In this document: positions 22,495 through 31,555 of the stretch, in pieces
How the letters are laid out: each line of letters starts with the position of its first letter
Position numbering within the stretch: the first letter of the stretch is position 1
Source of the DNA: Kosakonia sp. BYX6
GTDB taxonomy: Bacteria; Pseudomonadota; Gammaproteobacteria; Enterobacterales; Enterobacteriaceae
DNA length: 64,000 bases
NCBI RefSeq assembly: GCF_038449125.1
Contig: NZ_CP151800.1
Coordinates: 4,126,406 to 4,190,405 of the forward strand
Direction: 5' to 3'
Made by a program: the position numbers and the translations under genes
Notes under the pieces: generated by a model
The model's database searches: none
What the model saw: the letters and a program-made list of their open reading frames with translations, nothing else
Told to the model about the DNA's origin: nothing

Positions 22495-25203
22495 TTATTG
22501 CCAACCATACCGGCGGTAATAAAACCCTTTCACCCATTGGGTCAGTGCCATATAACTCCCCAGAATCGCCACCAGCCATGGGAAATAGCTCAGCGGCAAG
22601 GCCTGTAATTGCAGATAATCCGCCAGCGGGGAGAACGGCAGCGCAATGCCGATAAACATGACAATCAGCGTCATGACCACCAGCGGCCAGGCCGCGCGGC
22701 TTTGAATAAACGGCACGTGGCGGGTGCGGATCATATGCACAATCAGCGTTTGCGACAGCAGGCCAACCACAAACCAGCCGGACTGGAACAAAGTCTGCGC
22801 TTCCGGCACATTCGCTTTGAACACCCACCACATCACGCAGAACGTCACGATGTCGAAGACAGAACTGATCGGGCCGAAGCAGATCATAAAGCGCCCCAGA
22901 TCCGCCGGGTTCCAGCGCTGTGGTTTGGCGATCTGCTCCTCATCGACGTTATCAAACGGGATCGCCACCTGCGACACATCGTAGATCAGGTTTTGGATCA
23001 GCAAGTGCAGCGGCAACATTGGCAAAAACGGCAGGAAGGCGCTGGCCACCAGCACGCTAAAGACATTGCCGAAGTTGGAACTGGCGGTAATTTTGATGTA
23101 TTTCAGCATATTGGCGAACGTGCGACGCCCTTCGATAACGCCCTCTTCGAGCACCATCAGGCTCTTTTCCAGCAGGATGATGTCGGCCGCTTCACGGGCG
23201 ATATCTACTGCGCCGTCGACGGAAATGCCAATATCCGCCGCACGCAGCGCGGGCGCGTCATTAATGCCGTCCCCCATAAAACCGACCACATGCCCTTCGC
23301 GTTTGAGCAAGCGGACAATGCGCTCTTTATGCATCGGCGTCAGGCGCGCGAACAGCGTGATCGTTTTTGCTTTTTGCGCCAATTCATCGTCGCTCAGGTG
23401 CTCAATGTCGCTGCCGATCAGCGCGTCGCCCACGTCCAGCCCAACTTCATGACACACTTTCGCGGCGACCAGTTCGCTATCGCCGGTCAGGATTTTGACG
23501 GCGATGCCGCTGGCTTTCAGTGCCTTTAACGCCGGCGCGGTGCTCTCTTTCGGCGGATCGAGGAAGGCGATATAGCCTTCGAGAATCAGATCGGATTCAT
23601 CCGCGCGCTGGTAATCGCCGCTGCGCGCAGGCAGATATTTGGTGGCAACGGCGACAACCCGCAGCCCCTGGCGGTTCAGCGAATTGGTCACGCGCTCAAT
23701 GCGCCGCAGCATGGTGTCGTCCAGCGGGACAATCTCGCCATTAAAGCGTACCTGCGCACAGACGCTGAGCATTTCCGTTAACGCGCCTTTGCAAATCAGT
23801 TGATGAACATCCGCCTGTTGGGCGACCACCACCGACATGCGGCGGCGTTCAAAATCAAAAGGGATTTCATCCACTTTACGCCAGGTGGCGGCGAGGGTTT
23901 GCGCCATGTCGGCGTCAACACGTTCCAGCACAGCGGTATCCAGCAGGTTTTTCAGCCCGGTTTGATAATGGCTGTTCAACCATGCGCTGTGCAGCACTAA
24001 CTCGCTCACTTTCCCGCTGATATCCGTATGATTTTCCAGCACGATTTTATCCTGCGTTAGCGTGCCGGTTTTATCGGTGCAAAGGATGTTCATCGCGCCG
24101 AAGTTCTGAATGGCGTCCAGATGTTTGACGATCACTTTCTGTTTCGACAGCTTCACCGCGCCGCGCGCCAGCGTCGAGGTGACAATCATCGGCAACATTT
24201 CCGGCGTCAGACCAACGGCGACAGAGAGCGCAAACAGCGCCGCTTCCCACCAGTCGCCTTTGGTAAAGCCATTGATCAACAGCACGATGGGCGTCATCAC
24301 CAGCATAAAGCGAATCAACAACATACTGACGCGGCTGATACCCGTTTGAAACGCGTTCGGTTCGCTCTCCTGCGCATTGACCCGCCCGGCCAGCTGCCCG
24401 AACCAGGTGTCGCCGCCAGTGGCAATAACCAACGCCTGCGCCGTGCCGCTCACCACATTGGTGCCCATAAAACAAAGCGTGTCGCACTCCAGCGGGTTGC
24501 GCTGCGCCGACTGGTGAGTAATGGCGGTTTTCTCCACCGGCAGGGATTCACCGGTGAGCGACGCCTGAGCGACAAACAGATCCCGCGCCTGCATCACGCG
24601 CAGATCCGCCGGGATCATGTCGCCCGCCGACAGTTTGACGATATCGCCCGGGACAAGCTGGTCGATGGGCAATTCACACCAGCCGTTTTCGCCCTTCTCA
24701 TTAATCACGCGCAGCACCGTCGCCGTGTTGCTGACCATCGCTTTTAACGCGTCCGCCGCTTTGGTCGAACGCGCTTCTTGCAGGAAATTAAGCAGCGTGG
24801 AGATCGCCACCATCAGCGCAATGATCCCGGCGGCGAACAAATCTTCCGAGGCATAAGAGACAATGCCCAAACAGGTGAGCAGCAGGTTGAACGGGTTGCG
24901 ATAACAAACCCACAACAGCACCCACCAGGGTGACGGTTTTTGCGCCGGAATCAGGTTTTCGCCGTGCGTTTCCCGCGCCAGTGCAACCTCCCACGGGTTT
25001 AACCCTTCCGGGTGGCTGTTGAAGGTTTGCCACAATACGTCCTGCGCCATCGCGGCAATATTCAGGCAGCGCGCGCTCATCGACGGGGAAATGTCGCCCG
25101 GCGCGACGTTCGGTTCGCCGGGAAGCAAATCGCGCTGCACTAAACGACGGGGTAAATGGCGGTTCAGGCGAGCGAAAAGCTGCCGGGTCATGTTTTTCAG
25201 CAT
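22495..25203 (-). CDS. mgtA: Magnesium-transporting P-type ATPase MgtA
   Basis: MgtA is a P3B-type ATPase that imports Mg2+ when the ion is scarce. The 902-residue protein has the actuator motif LTGESLPVEK, the phosphorylation site CTDKTGTLTQDK, the hinge motif GDGINDAPALR and about ten membrane segments in the usual 2+2+6 layout. Its N-terminus is a few residues longer than that of E. coli MgtA. A PhoP-like box, a promoter and a leader of about 290 bases encoding mgtL precede it. Confidence 0.97.
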   Translation of the reverse strand: MLKNMTRQLFARLNRHLPRRLVQRDLLPGEPNVAPGDISPSMSARCLNIAAMAQDVLWQTFNSHPEGLNPWEVALARETHGENLIPAQKPSPWWVLLWVCYRNPFNLLLTCLGIVSYASEDLFAAGIIALMVAISTLLNFLQEARSTKAADALKAMVSNTATVLRVINEKGENGWCELPIDQLVPGDIVKLSAGDMIPADLRVMQARDLFVAQASLTGESLPVEKTAITHQSAQRNPLECDTLCFMGTNVVSGTAQALVIATGGDTWFGQLAGRVNAQESEPNAFQTGISRVSMLLIRFMLVMTPIVLLINGFTKGDWWEAALFALSVAVGLTPEMLPMIVTSTLARGAVKLSKQKVIVKHLDAIQNFGAMNILCTDKTGTLTQDKIVLENHTDISGKVSELVLHSAWLNSHYQTGLKNLLDTAVLERVDADMAQTLAATWRKVDEIPFDFERRRMSVVVAQQADVHQLICKGALTEMLSVCAQVRFNGEIVPLDDTMLRRIERVTNSLNRQGLRVVAVATKYLPARSGDYQRADESDLILEGYIAFLDPPKESTAPALKALKASGIAVKILTGDSELVAAKVCHEVGLDVGDALIGSDIEHLSDDELAQKAKTITLFARLTPMHKERIVRLLKREGHVVGFMGDGINDAPALRAADIGISVDGAVDIAREAADIILLEKSLMVLEEGVIEGRRTFANMLKYIKITASSNFGNVFSVLVASAFLPFLPMLPLHLLIQNLIYDVSQVAIPFDNVDEEQIAKPQRWNPADLGRFMICFGPISSVFDIVTFCVMWWVFKANVPEAQTLFQSGWFVVGLLSQTLIVHMIRTRHVPFIQSRAAWPLVVMTLIVMFIGIALPFSPLADYLQLQALPLSYFPWLVAILGSYMALTQWVKGFYYRRYGWQ

Positions 25204-25492
25204 AAGTCTGTCCTTGCCCCCGCATCACGCGGGTGCATTACTGCGGGCGCGACAAATCCGCGCCTGCGGGCGTTTTTAGTGGGGCAGAAACGAAAATAAC
25301 GTCGCTGCCTTACGCATCCGGTAAGGCAGCAAAAGCGGGCTTACCGGAAAAAGTGTCTCCATCGCGGGAGAGGGGTGGGATCAGGATCCATGTGGCCTCC
25401 GGTAAGCTATTGAAGGGTGAATTATTACGCAGCGGTATCATAGCCCTGGCGAATTAAACAGAACGTATACACACGACTATTTGCAACGCCGC
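25204..25492 (-). promoter_or_regulatory. mgtA 5' leader (Mg2+-responsive riboregulator)
   Basis: The untranslated leader from the inferred start near 25492 to the mgtA ATG is about 290 bases, similar to the 264-base leader in E. coli and Salmonella. It contains the mgtL reading frame and GC-rich hairpins, including one from CGCCCGCAGGCG (25261-25272 region) and a GTAAGGCAGC/GCTGCCTTAC stem (25306-25330). In relatives this leader causes Rho-dependent termination unless Mg2+ is low. Function is inferred from location and mgtL. Confidence 0.75.
25341..25391 (-). CDS. mgtL: mgtA leader peptide MgtL
   Basis: A 16-codon frame reads [16 protein letters not shown], clearly matching the E. coli/Salmonella leader peptide [17 protein letters not shown]. 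It has a good ribosome site (GGAGG four bases before the ATG). The N-terminal acidic/proline repeat that destabilises translating ribosomes when Mg2+ is low, and so lets RNA polymerase reach mgtA, is kept as DPDP. The C-terminal half has diverged (WRHFF for RRLKLF) and one residue is lost. Confidence 0.85.
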   Translation of the reverse strand: [16 protein letters not shown]

Positions 25493-25498
25493 AGGGCA

Positions 25499-25536
25499 AT
25501 CATATGAATGGAAACCTATAAACCAGACTTTACTCA
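25499..25536 (-). promoter_or_regulatory. PhoP-type promoter of mgtA
   Basis: On the minus strand, TGAGTAA-N4-TGGTTTA (25536-25519) resembles the PhoP direct repeat (T/G)GTTTA with 11-base spacing. The second half is perfect and the first is weak. TATGAT (25504-25499) follows as a -10 element. This agrees with PhoPQ control of mgtA in relatives. Confidence 0.6.
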
Positions 25537-25610
25537 TTGCCGTTAAGCCTTATTCAGGACAAAACTCCCCTATTCCGTAAACAGTCTGAATAAGGCCCAG
25601 GACAGCACCC

Positions 25611-26558
25611 ATGCAAAACCGGTTGACCATCAAAGACATTGCGCGCTTGAGCGGCGTGGGGAAATCGACCGTTTCCCGAGTGCTCAATAATGAAAGCGGC
25701 GTGAGCCAGCACACCCGTGAGCGCGTCGAGGCGGTGGTTAATCAGCATGGGTTTTCGCCTTCCCGCTCCGCACGAGCCATGCGTGGGCAGAGCGATAAAG
25801 TGGTGGCGATTATTGTTTCGCGTCTCGATTCCCGCTCGGAAAACCTGGCGGTGCAAACCATGCTCCCGGCTTTTTACGCGCAGGGCTACGACCCGATCAT
25901 GATGGAGAGCCAGTTTTCAACAGAACGGGTTGAAGAACATTTGCAGATGCTGAGCCGCCGCAATGTCGACGGTATTGTGCTGTTTGGCTTTACCGGCGTG
26001 ACGCAAGAACTGCTCGCCGTCTGGCAGTCGTCATTGGTGCTGCTGGCGCGCGACGCCAACGGCATCTCTTCGGTCTGTTATGACGACGAGGGCGCCATTC
26101 GTATATTGATGGAAAATCTCTATGCGCGCGGGCATCGGTACATCAGCTTTCTGGGCGTGCCGCACTGCGACATCACCACCGGCAAACGCCGCCATGACGC
26201 TTATCTGGCGTTCTGCCAACAGCATCATCTTGAACCGCGCTCGGTGCTGCCAGGCCTCGGGATGAAGCAGGGTTACGAGCATGTCGCGCAGGTGCTGTCC
26301 CCCAATACCACCGCGCTGCTGTGCGCCACCGATAGCCTCGCCCTCGGCGCGAGCAAGTATTTGCAGGAGCAGCGCATCGACAACCTTCAGCTTGCCAGCG
26401 TGGGCAATACACCGCTCATCACTTTTCTGCACCCGGAAATTATCACCGTTGATCCCGGTTATGCCCAGGCGGGTCGCCAGGCTGCCGCGCAGCTAATCGA
26501 TCAAATTAACGATCGCGCCTCGCCGCGTCAGATAGTGGTTCCTGCCCGGCTGGTCTAA
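25611..26558 (+). CDS. treR: Trehalose operon repressor TreR
   Basis: TreR is a LacI-family repressor that senses trehalose 6-phosphate and, in E. coli, represses treBC. The 315-residue protein has an N-terminal helix-turn-helix (LTIKDIARLSGVGKSTVSRV), a hinge helix around residue 50 (SRSARAMRGQS) and the periplasmic-binding-like core (IIVSRLDSRSENLAVQ; LPGLGMKQGYEHV). Length equals E. coli TreR. Unusually, treB and treC, which normally follow, are missing; nrdD comes next. TreR may regulate copies elsewhere in the genome or be an evolutionary remnant, but the frame is intact. Confidence 0.95.
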   Translation: MQNRLTIKDIARLSGVGKSTVSRVLNNESGVSQHTRERVEAVVNQHGFSPSRSARAMRGQSDKVVAIIVSRLDSRSENLAVQTMLPAFYAQGYDPIMMESQFSTERVEEHLQMLSRRNVDGIVLFGFTGVTQELLAVWQSSLVLLARDANGISSVCYDDEGAIRILMENLYARGHRYISFLGVPHCDITTGKRRHDAYLAFCQQHHLEPRSVLPGLGMKQGYEHVAQVLSPNTTALLCATDSLALGASKYLQEQRIDNLQLASVGNTPLITFLHPEIITVDPGYAQAGRQAAAQLIDQINDRASPRQIVVPARLV

Positions 26559-26954
26559 GCGCAGAAAACTCAGCACTTTTGCAGCCTATTGCAAACACAA
26601 CGGCGAACCTAATCTTGCTGTTTTTGTTGTATTTATCGCCAAAATGAAAATGAGAAAAATGACTAGTCACGTGAATGCCTTGCCCTCGCTGCGATCAAAT
26701 TTTTACTTTGTTCTGCATCAATAAAATCGCAAACATGTTTGATGCAAATCACTATATATAGAATTTAGAATGCACCCCGCCCCTATATGTTGTATTAATC
26801 GTCTATTATTCACACAAGCCGAACGCTGTAAGCGGAATTTTCGTTGTGGATAATACGGGCCAAAACAGGACAAACTCATTGGTTTTAGTAATGAATAACC
26901 AGCCAGTCAGCGCGTCTTTTATTGTGGATAACCTGTTTTCTAAATGGAGTGATC
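26559..26954 (+). promoter_or_regulatory. nrdDG control region with FNR and NrdR-like sites
   Basis: This AT-rich region occupies the place where treBC lie in E. coli. TTGATGCAAATCAC (26739-26752) matches the FNR consensus TTGAT-N4-ATCAA in nine of ten positions. Directly after it, ACTATATATAG (26751-26761) resembles an NrdR box, and CCTATATGTTGTATT (26781-26795) could be a second, about 30 bases downstream. A class III reductase under FNR and NrdR control is expected from E. coli. The ribosome site TGGAGTGATC precedes the nrdD ATG. I saw no remnant of treB or treC. Confidence 0.75.
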
Positions 26955-29090
26955 ATGACACCGCATGTGATGAAACGAGATGGCTGTAAAGTGCCTTTCA
27001 AATCAGAGCGCATCCAAGAGGCAATTTTGCGTGCAGCTAAAGCAGCGGGAGTCGATGACGCAGACTATTGCGCCACCGTCGCAGAGGTTATTAGTGGTCA
27101 GATGCAGGGCCGCTCGCAAGTTGATATCAGTGAAATCCAGACCGCCGTCGAAAACCAGCTGATGGCCGGGCCGTACAAACAGCTGGCTCGCGCTTACATT
27201 GAATATCGCCATGACCGCGATATCTCGCGCGAAAAACGTGGCCGTCTGAACCAGGAAATCCGTGGTCTGGTTGAGCAGACCAACTCGGCGCTGCTCAACG
27301 AGAACGCCAACAAAGACAGTAAAGTGATCCCAACACAGCGCGATCTGCTGGCCGGGATTGTCGCCAAGCATTACGCCCGCCAACATCTGCTGCCACGTGA
27401 CGTGGTGCAGGCGCATGAACGGGGTGAAATTCACTATCACGATCTCGATTACTCTCCCTTTTTCCCGATGTTTAACTGCATGCTGATCGATCTGAAAGGT
27501 ATGCTGACGCACGGGTTCAAGATGGGTAACGCCGAGATCGAACCGCCAAAATCGATCTCCACCGCCACCGCGGTGACCGCGCAGATCATTGCCCAGGTCG
27601 CCAGCCATATTTATGGCGGCACTACCATTAACCGTATCGATGAAGTGCTGGCGCCGTTTGTGACCGCCAGCTTCGAAAAGCACCGCAAAGTGGCGGCGGA
27701 ATGGCAGATCCCGGATGCCGATGGCTATGCGCACATCCGCACCGAAAAAGAGTGTTACGACGCGTTCCAGTCGCTGGAATATGAAGTTAACACGCTGCAT
27801 ACCGCCAACGGCCAAACGCCGTTTGTCACCTTTGGTTTTGGTCTGGGCACCAGTTGGGAATCGCGCCTGATCCAGCAATCGATCCTGCGTAACCGCATTG
27901 CAGGGCTTGGTAAAAACCGCAAAACCGCCGTGTTCCCGAAACTGGTGTTCGCGATCCGCGACGGGCTGAATCACAAGTTTAACGATCCGAACTACGACAT
28001 TAAGCAACTGGCGCTGGAGTGCGCGAGCAAGCGCATGTACCCGGACATCCTGAACTACGATCAAGTGGTGAAAGTGACCGGTTCGTTTAAGACGCCGATG
28101 GGTTGTCGCAGCTTCCTCGGCGTGTATGAAGAGAATGGCGAAATGGTGCACGACGGGCGTAATAACCTCGGCGTGATCAGCCTGAACCTGCCGCGCATCG
28201 CGCTGGAAGCGAAAGGGGATGAAGCGGCGTTCTGGAAACTGCTGGATAGCCGCCTGCAACTGGCGCGTAAAGCGCTGATGACCCGTATCGCCCGTCTGGA
28301 AGGGGTGAAAGCGCGCGTGGCGCCGATCCTCTATATGGAAGGCGCATGCGGTGTGCGTCTGAAAGCGGATGATGATATCGCGCCGATTTTCAAAAACGGC
28401 CGCGCGTCGATTTCGCTGGGTTATATCGGCATTCACGAAACCATCAATGCGCTCTCCGGCAATAAGCACATCTACGACAGTGCAGAACTTCGGGCAAAAG
28501 GCGTGGCGATTGTTGAGCGTCTGCGCCAGGCGGTGGATCAGTGGAAGGAAGAGACTGGCTACGGTTTCAGCCTTTACAGCACGCCGAGCGAGAACCTATG
28601 CGACCGCTTCTGCCGTATCGATACCGCCGATTTTGGCGTGGTCGAAGGCGTGACCGATAAAGGGTATTACACCAACAGCTTCCACCTCGACGTGGAGAAA
28701 AAGGTTAACCCGTACGACAAAATCGATTTCGAAGCGCCATATCCCCCGTTAGCCAGCGGCGGTTTTATTTGCTACGGCGAGTATCCGAACATTCAGCACA
28801 ACCTGCGCGCGCTGGAAGATGTGTGGGATTACAGCTATCAGCATGTGCCGTATTACGGCACCAATACACCGATCGATGAGTGTTACGAGTGCGGTTTTAC
28901 CGGCGAGTTCGAGTGCACCAGTAAAGGCTTTACCTGCCCGAAATGCGGCAACCACGACGCATCTCGTGTGTCGGTGACCCGCCGCGTATGCGGTTATCTC
29001 GGCAGCCCGGACGCACGTCCGTTTAACGCCGGTAAGCAGGAAGAGGTCAAACGCCGCGTGAAACACCTCGGCAACGGGCAGATCGGTTAA
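26955..29090 (+). CDS. nrdD: Anaerobic ribonucleoside-triphosphate reductase
   Basis: NrdD reduces ribonucleoside triphosphates to deoxyribonucleotides under anaerobiosis using a glycyl radical installed by NrdG. The 711-residue protein has an N-terminal ATP-cone (MTPHVMKRDGCKVPFKSERI), the catalytic barrel, a C-terminal zinc site with two Cys-x2-Cys pairs (CYECGF and CPKCGN) and the glycyl radical loop RRVCGYLGSPDA. The ATG at 26955 is chosen by homology and its GGAG ribosome site, over an in-frame ATG 11 codons upstream. REP units separate it from nrdG. Confidence 0.98.
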   Translation: MTPHVMKRDGCKVPFKSERIQEAILRAAKAAGVDDADYCATVAEVISGQMQGRSQVDISEIQTAVENQLMAGPYKQLARAYIEYRHDRDISREKRGRLNQEIRGLVEQTNSALLNENANKDSKVIPTQRDLLAGIVAKHYARQHLLPRDVVQAHERGEIHYHDLDYSPFFPMFNCMLIDLKGMLTHGFKMGNAEIEPPKSISTATAVTAQIIAQVASHIYGGTTINRIDEVLAPFVTASFEKHRKVAAEWQIPDADGYAHIRTEKECYDAFQSLEYEVNTLHTANGQTPFVTFGFGLGTSWESRLIQQSILRNRIAGLGKNRKTAVFPKLVFAIRDGLNHKFNDPNYDIKQLALECASKRMYPDILNYDQVVKVTGSFKTPMGCRSFLGVYEENGEMVHDGRNNLGVISLNLPRIALEAKGDEAAFWKLLDSRLQLARKALMTRIARLEGVKARVAPILYMEGACGVRLKADDDIAPIFKNGRASISLGYIGIHETINALSGNKHIYDSAELRAKGVAIVERLRQAVDQWKEETGYGFSLYSTPSENLCDRFCRIDTADFGVVEGVTDKGYYTNSFHLDVEKKVNPYDKIDFEAPYPPLASGGFICYGEYPNIQHNLRALEDVWDYSYQHVPYYGTNTPIDECYECGFTGEFECTSKGFTCPKCGNHDASRVSVTRRVCGYLGSPDARPFNAGKQEEVKRRVKHLGNGQIG

Positions 29091-29099
29091 CACGTTGAA

Positions 29100-29193
29100 C
29101 GCCGGGTGGCGCTTCGCTTGTCCGGCCTACACCAGTTTGTTATTACGTAGGCCGGATAAGTTGTAGGCCGGGTAAGCGAAGCGCCACCCGGCA
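29100..29193. repeat. BIME-like REP cluster between nrdD and nrdG
   Basis: Three REP-like units occur in alternating orientation: GCCGGGTGGCGCTTCGCTTG followed by TCCGGCCTAC (29101-29130), GTAGGCCGGATAAG (29147-29160) and GTAGGCCGGGTAAGCGAAGC followed by GCCACCCGGC (29164-29192). They lie inside the nrdDG transcript, where they could set relative mRNA stability. Confidence 0.85.
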
Positions 29194-29206
29194 ATGGCTA
29201 AATTAT

Positions 29207-29671
29207 ATGAATTATCATCAGTACTATTCAGTCGATATCGTCAACGGCCCCGGCACGCGCTGCACCCTGTTTGTTTCCGGCTGCGTGCATGAATGCCCCG
29301 GCTGCTACAACAAAAGCACCTGGCGGCTGAACTCCGGCGTGCCGTTTACGCAAGAAATGGAAGACCGCATTATCGCGGATCTCAACGACACGCGCGTGAA
29401 ACGCCAGGGCATTTCCCTTTCCGGCGGCGATCCGCTGCACCCGCAAAACGTGCCGGAGATTTTAAAGCTGGTCACCCGCATCCGCGCCGAGTGTCCCGGC
29501 AAAGATATCTGGGTGTGGACCGGCTACAAAATCGATGAACTCAACGCCGCACAACAAGAGGTTGTCGCGCTGATCAACGTGTTGATCGACGGTAAATTTG
29601 TGCAGGATCTCAAGGACCCGATGCTTATCTGGCGCGGCAGCAGCAACCAGGTCGTGCATCATCTGCGTTGA
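29207..29671 (+). CDS. nrdG: Anaerobic ribonucleotide reductase activating protein
   Basis: NrdG is a radical-SAM enzyme that abstracts hydrogen from the NrdD glycine. The 154-residue protein carries the 4Fe-4S cysteine motif C-x3-C-x2-C in CVHECPGC (about residues 26-33) and the SAM-binding glycine stretch SLSGGDPLHPQN. It starts MNYHQYYSVDIVNGPGTRC. A REP cluster of about 100 bases separates it from nrdD. Downstream begins the accessory block absent from E. coli K-12. Confidence 0.98.
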   Translation: MNYHQYYSVDIVNGPGTRCTLFVSGCVHECPGCYNKSTWRLNSGVPFTQEMEDRIIADLNDTRVKRQGISLSGGDPLHPQNVPEILKLVTRIRAECPGKDIWVWTGYKIDELNAAQQEVVALINVLIDGKFVQDLKDPMLIWRGSSNQVVHHLR

Positions 29672-29695
29672 TAGTATTCCTCCCAAAAACTCCGT

Positions 29696-30616
29696 TCAGT
29701 GCGACGAAATGTATACCGATGCTGAATGAAGTGGCGGAACGGCAAAACTTCTCTGCATACGTCTGACCTCTTCGGCGGGCGGCAGGCCGAAGAGGCGTTT
29801 GAACTCACGGTTGAATTGCGACGGGCTTTCATAACCCACGGCGTAACTCGCGGCGGCGGCGGTGATCTGCTGGCGCACCATCAACATCCGCGCCTGATGT
29901 AAACGTACCGATTTGACATATTGCATGGGCGGCAATTGGGTTATCGCTTTGAAATGGCTATGGAAGGTCGGTACGCTCATCCCGGCTTCGAGGGCGAGTT
30001 GCGTCAGTTTTAACGGCTCGGCATAGGTCGCATGAATGCGCTGTAGCGCTTTGCCGATTTTGCCGAACTGCCCCTGCAAGGCCAGCGCGGCACGCATTGC
30101 GTCCCCTTGCGCGCCGGTCAGGATGCGGAAATAGAGCTCACGCACCCGCGCGGGGCCGAGGATCGCTGCATCGAGCGGGTCATTGAGCGCCTCCAGCAAG
30201 TGCAGCACCGCGCTTCTTACCGCGTCGTCCATCGGGCTGGACATCATACTTTGCGGCGTGGCGTAAAAGGGCGAAAACTCATGCTGCTCAATCTGCAACA
30301 CCAACTCGGCGGCAAGCTGAAAATCGAGATGCATATAAATCGCCAGCAGCGGATGTTCTGCCGAAGCATCGGTTTCCATCACGAACGGCACCGGAACGGA
30401 GACCGCCAGATAATGCTGCTCATCGTATAAATAGGTCTGCTGGCCGAAATACCCTCGCTTGCTGCCCTGGCAGACAATCACAATGCCGGGATCGTAAAGC
30501 ACCGGCGTTCTGGCAAGCGGGCGGTCAGAGCGCAGAATGCGCACATCGTCCAGCGCTGTCAGGTTATATCCCTCCTGCACCGCCAGTTTTTTTAACAACT
30601 CAATCATATTTGCCAT
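29696..30616 (-). CDS. AraC-family transcriptional regulator (AraC_N type)
   Basis: This 306-residue regulator has an AraC-type N-terminal ligand domain (about residues 20-170; FVCQGSKRGYFGQQ-like core reads IVCQGSKRGYFG) and two helix-turn-helix motifs at the C-terminus (LTQLALEAGMSVPTFHSHFK and ITAAAASYAVGYESPSQFNR). The domain pattern is that of regulators often divergent from short-chain dehydrogenases or aldo-keto reductases, such as YqhC. That is the case here, so it probably controls the dehydrogenase at 30722-31555. The translation start could be three codons later. The ligand is unknown. Confidence 0.88.
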   Translation of the reverse strand: MANMIELLKKLAVQEGYNLTALDDVRILRSDRPLARTPVLYDPGIVIVCQGSKRGYFGQQTYLYDEQHYLAVSVPVPFVMETDASAEHPLLAIYMHLDFQLAAELVLQIEQHEFSPFYATPQSMMSSPMDDAVRSAVLHLLEALNDPLDAAILGPARVRELYFRILTGAQGDAMRAALALQGQFGKIGKALQRIHATYAEPLKLTQLALEAGMSVPTFHSHFKAITQLPPMQYVKSVRLHQARMLMVRQQITAAAASYAVGYESPSQFNREFKRLFGLPPAEEVRRMQRSFAVPPLHSASVYISSH

Positions 30617-30721
30617 CGTGCTCCCTCATAAAATCAGGCAATAAAAAGAGAAGATACGGCCTCAAAAGCCATCACGCCAGAGAATACTATGCAGCTTCCA
30701 TTTTTCATGGGAGTCAGTTTT

Positions 30722-31555
30722 ATGTCATCTGTAAAAACGATATTGATTACCGGCGTCAGCAGCGGTTTTGGTCAGGCCCTGGCGCAGGAAGCGCTGGCCG
30801 CCGGCCATCGGGTGATTGGTACGGTGCGCAACCGTGAAGCGCAACAGGCTTTTGAAGCGCTTGATGCGAATCGCGCTGTTGCGCACCTGCTGGATGTCAC
30901 GGATTTCGAGCATCTCGATAACGTGGTGGCCGACATCGAATCGACCGTCGGGCCAATCGATGTGCTGGTGAATAACGCCGGTTACGGTCATGAAGGTCTC
31001 CTGGAAGAGTCTTCGCTCGCGGAAATTCGCCGCCAGTTCGACGTTAATGTGTTTGGCGCGGTGGCCATGATCAAAGCCGTGCTGCCGGGCATGCGTGAAC
31101 GCCGCCGCGGGCACATTATCAACATCACGTCGATGGGCGGTTTTATTACCCTGCCGGGGATTACGGATTACTGCGGCAGTAAATTCGCGCTGGAAGGGAT
31201 TTCCGAGGCGTTAGGCAAAGAAGTAAATCCGTTCGGCATCCATGTCACGGCGGTCGCGCCGGGCTCGTTTCGTACCGAGTGGGCCGGGCGCTCAATGGTT
31301 CGCACGCCGCGATCCATTGCCGATTACGATGCCCTTTTCGCGCCGATTCGCCAGGCGCGCGAGGAAAAAAGCGGTAAGCAGCTTGGCGATCCCGTTAAAG
31401 CGGCGCGCGCCATCTTAACGGTTATCGGCAGCGACACGCCGCCCGCGCATCTGTTGCTCGGCAGCGACGCGCTCGCGCTGGTGCGCGAAAAACTGGCGAC
31501 GCTGAGCCAGGAAATCAATGCCTGGGAAGCGGTGACGCGTTCCACCGACGGTTAA
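30722..31555 (+). CDS. Short-chain dehydrogenase/reductase (classical SDR)
   Basis: The 277-residue product is a classical SDR using NAD(P)H. It has the glycine-rich TGVSSGFG cofactor motif (about residues 10-17), the NNAGYGHEG structural motif (about residue 85), catalytic Ser in ITSMGGFI and the Y-x3-K active site as YCGSKFA. I chose the ATG at 30722 (MSSVKTILITG) by family length and the GGGAG upstream; two in-frame ATGs lie 5 and 11 codons earlier. It is divergent from the AraC regulator and ends back-to-back with the PRD activator gene on the opposite strand. The substrate is unknown. Confidence 0.88.
   Translation: MSSVKTILITGVSSGFGQALAQEALAAGHRVIGTVRNREAQQAFEALDANRAVAHLLDVTDFEHLDNVVADIESTVGPIDVLVNNAGYGHEGLLEESSLAEIRRQFDVNVFGAVAMIKAVLPGMRERRRGHIINITSMGGFITLPGITDYCGSKFALEGISEALGKEVNPFGIHVTAVAPGSFRTEWAGRSMVRTPRSIADYDALFAPIRQAREEKSGKQLGDPVKAARAILTVIGSDTPPAHLLLGSDALALVREKLATLSQEINAWEAVTRSTDG

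Noticed and set aside
22609-23529. 306-codon open frame antisense to mgtA
   Set aside because: Repetitive Arg, His and Gln composition, no start signal, and full overlap with a certain gene.
26559-26738. Possible treB remnant between treR and nrdD
   Set aside because: No frame in this stretch resembles EIIBC-trehalose. It reads as ordinary promoter DNA.
27003-28469. 488-codon open frame antisense to nrdD
   Set aside because: It lies wholly within a highly conserved coding gene on the other strand. Its translation is rich in His, Arg and Gln, typical of the reverse complement of GC-rich codons. No family is recognised.
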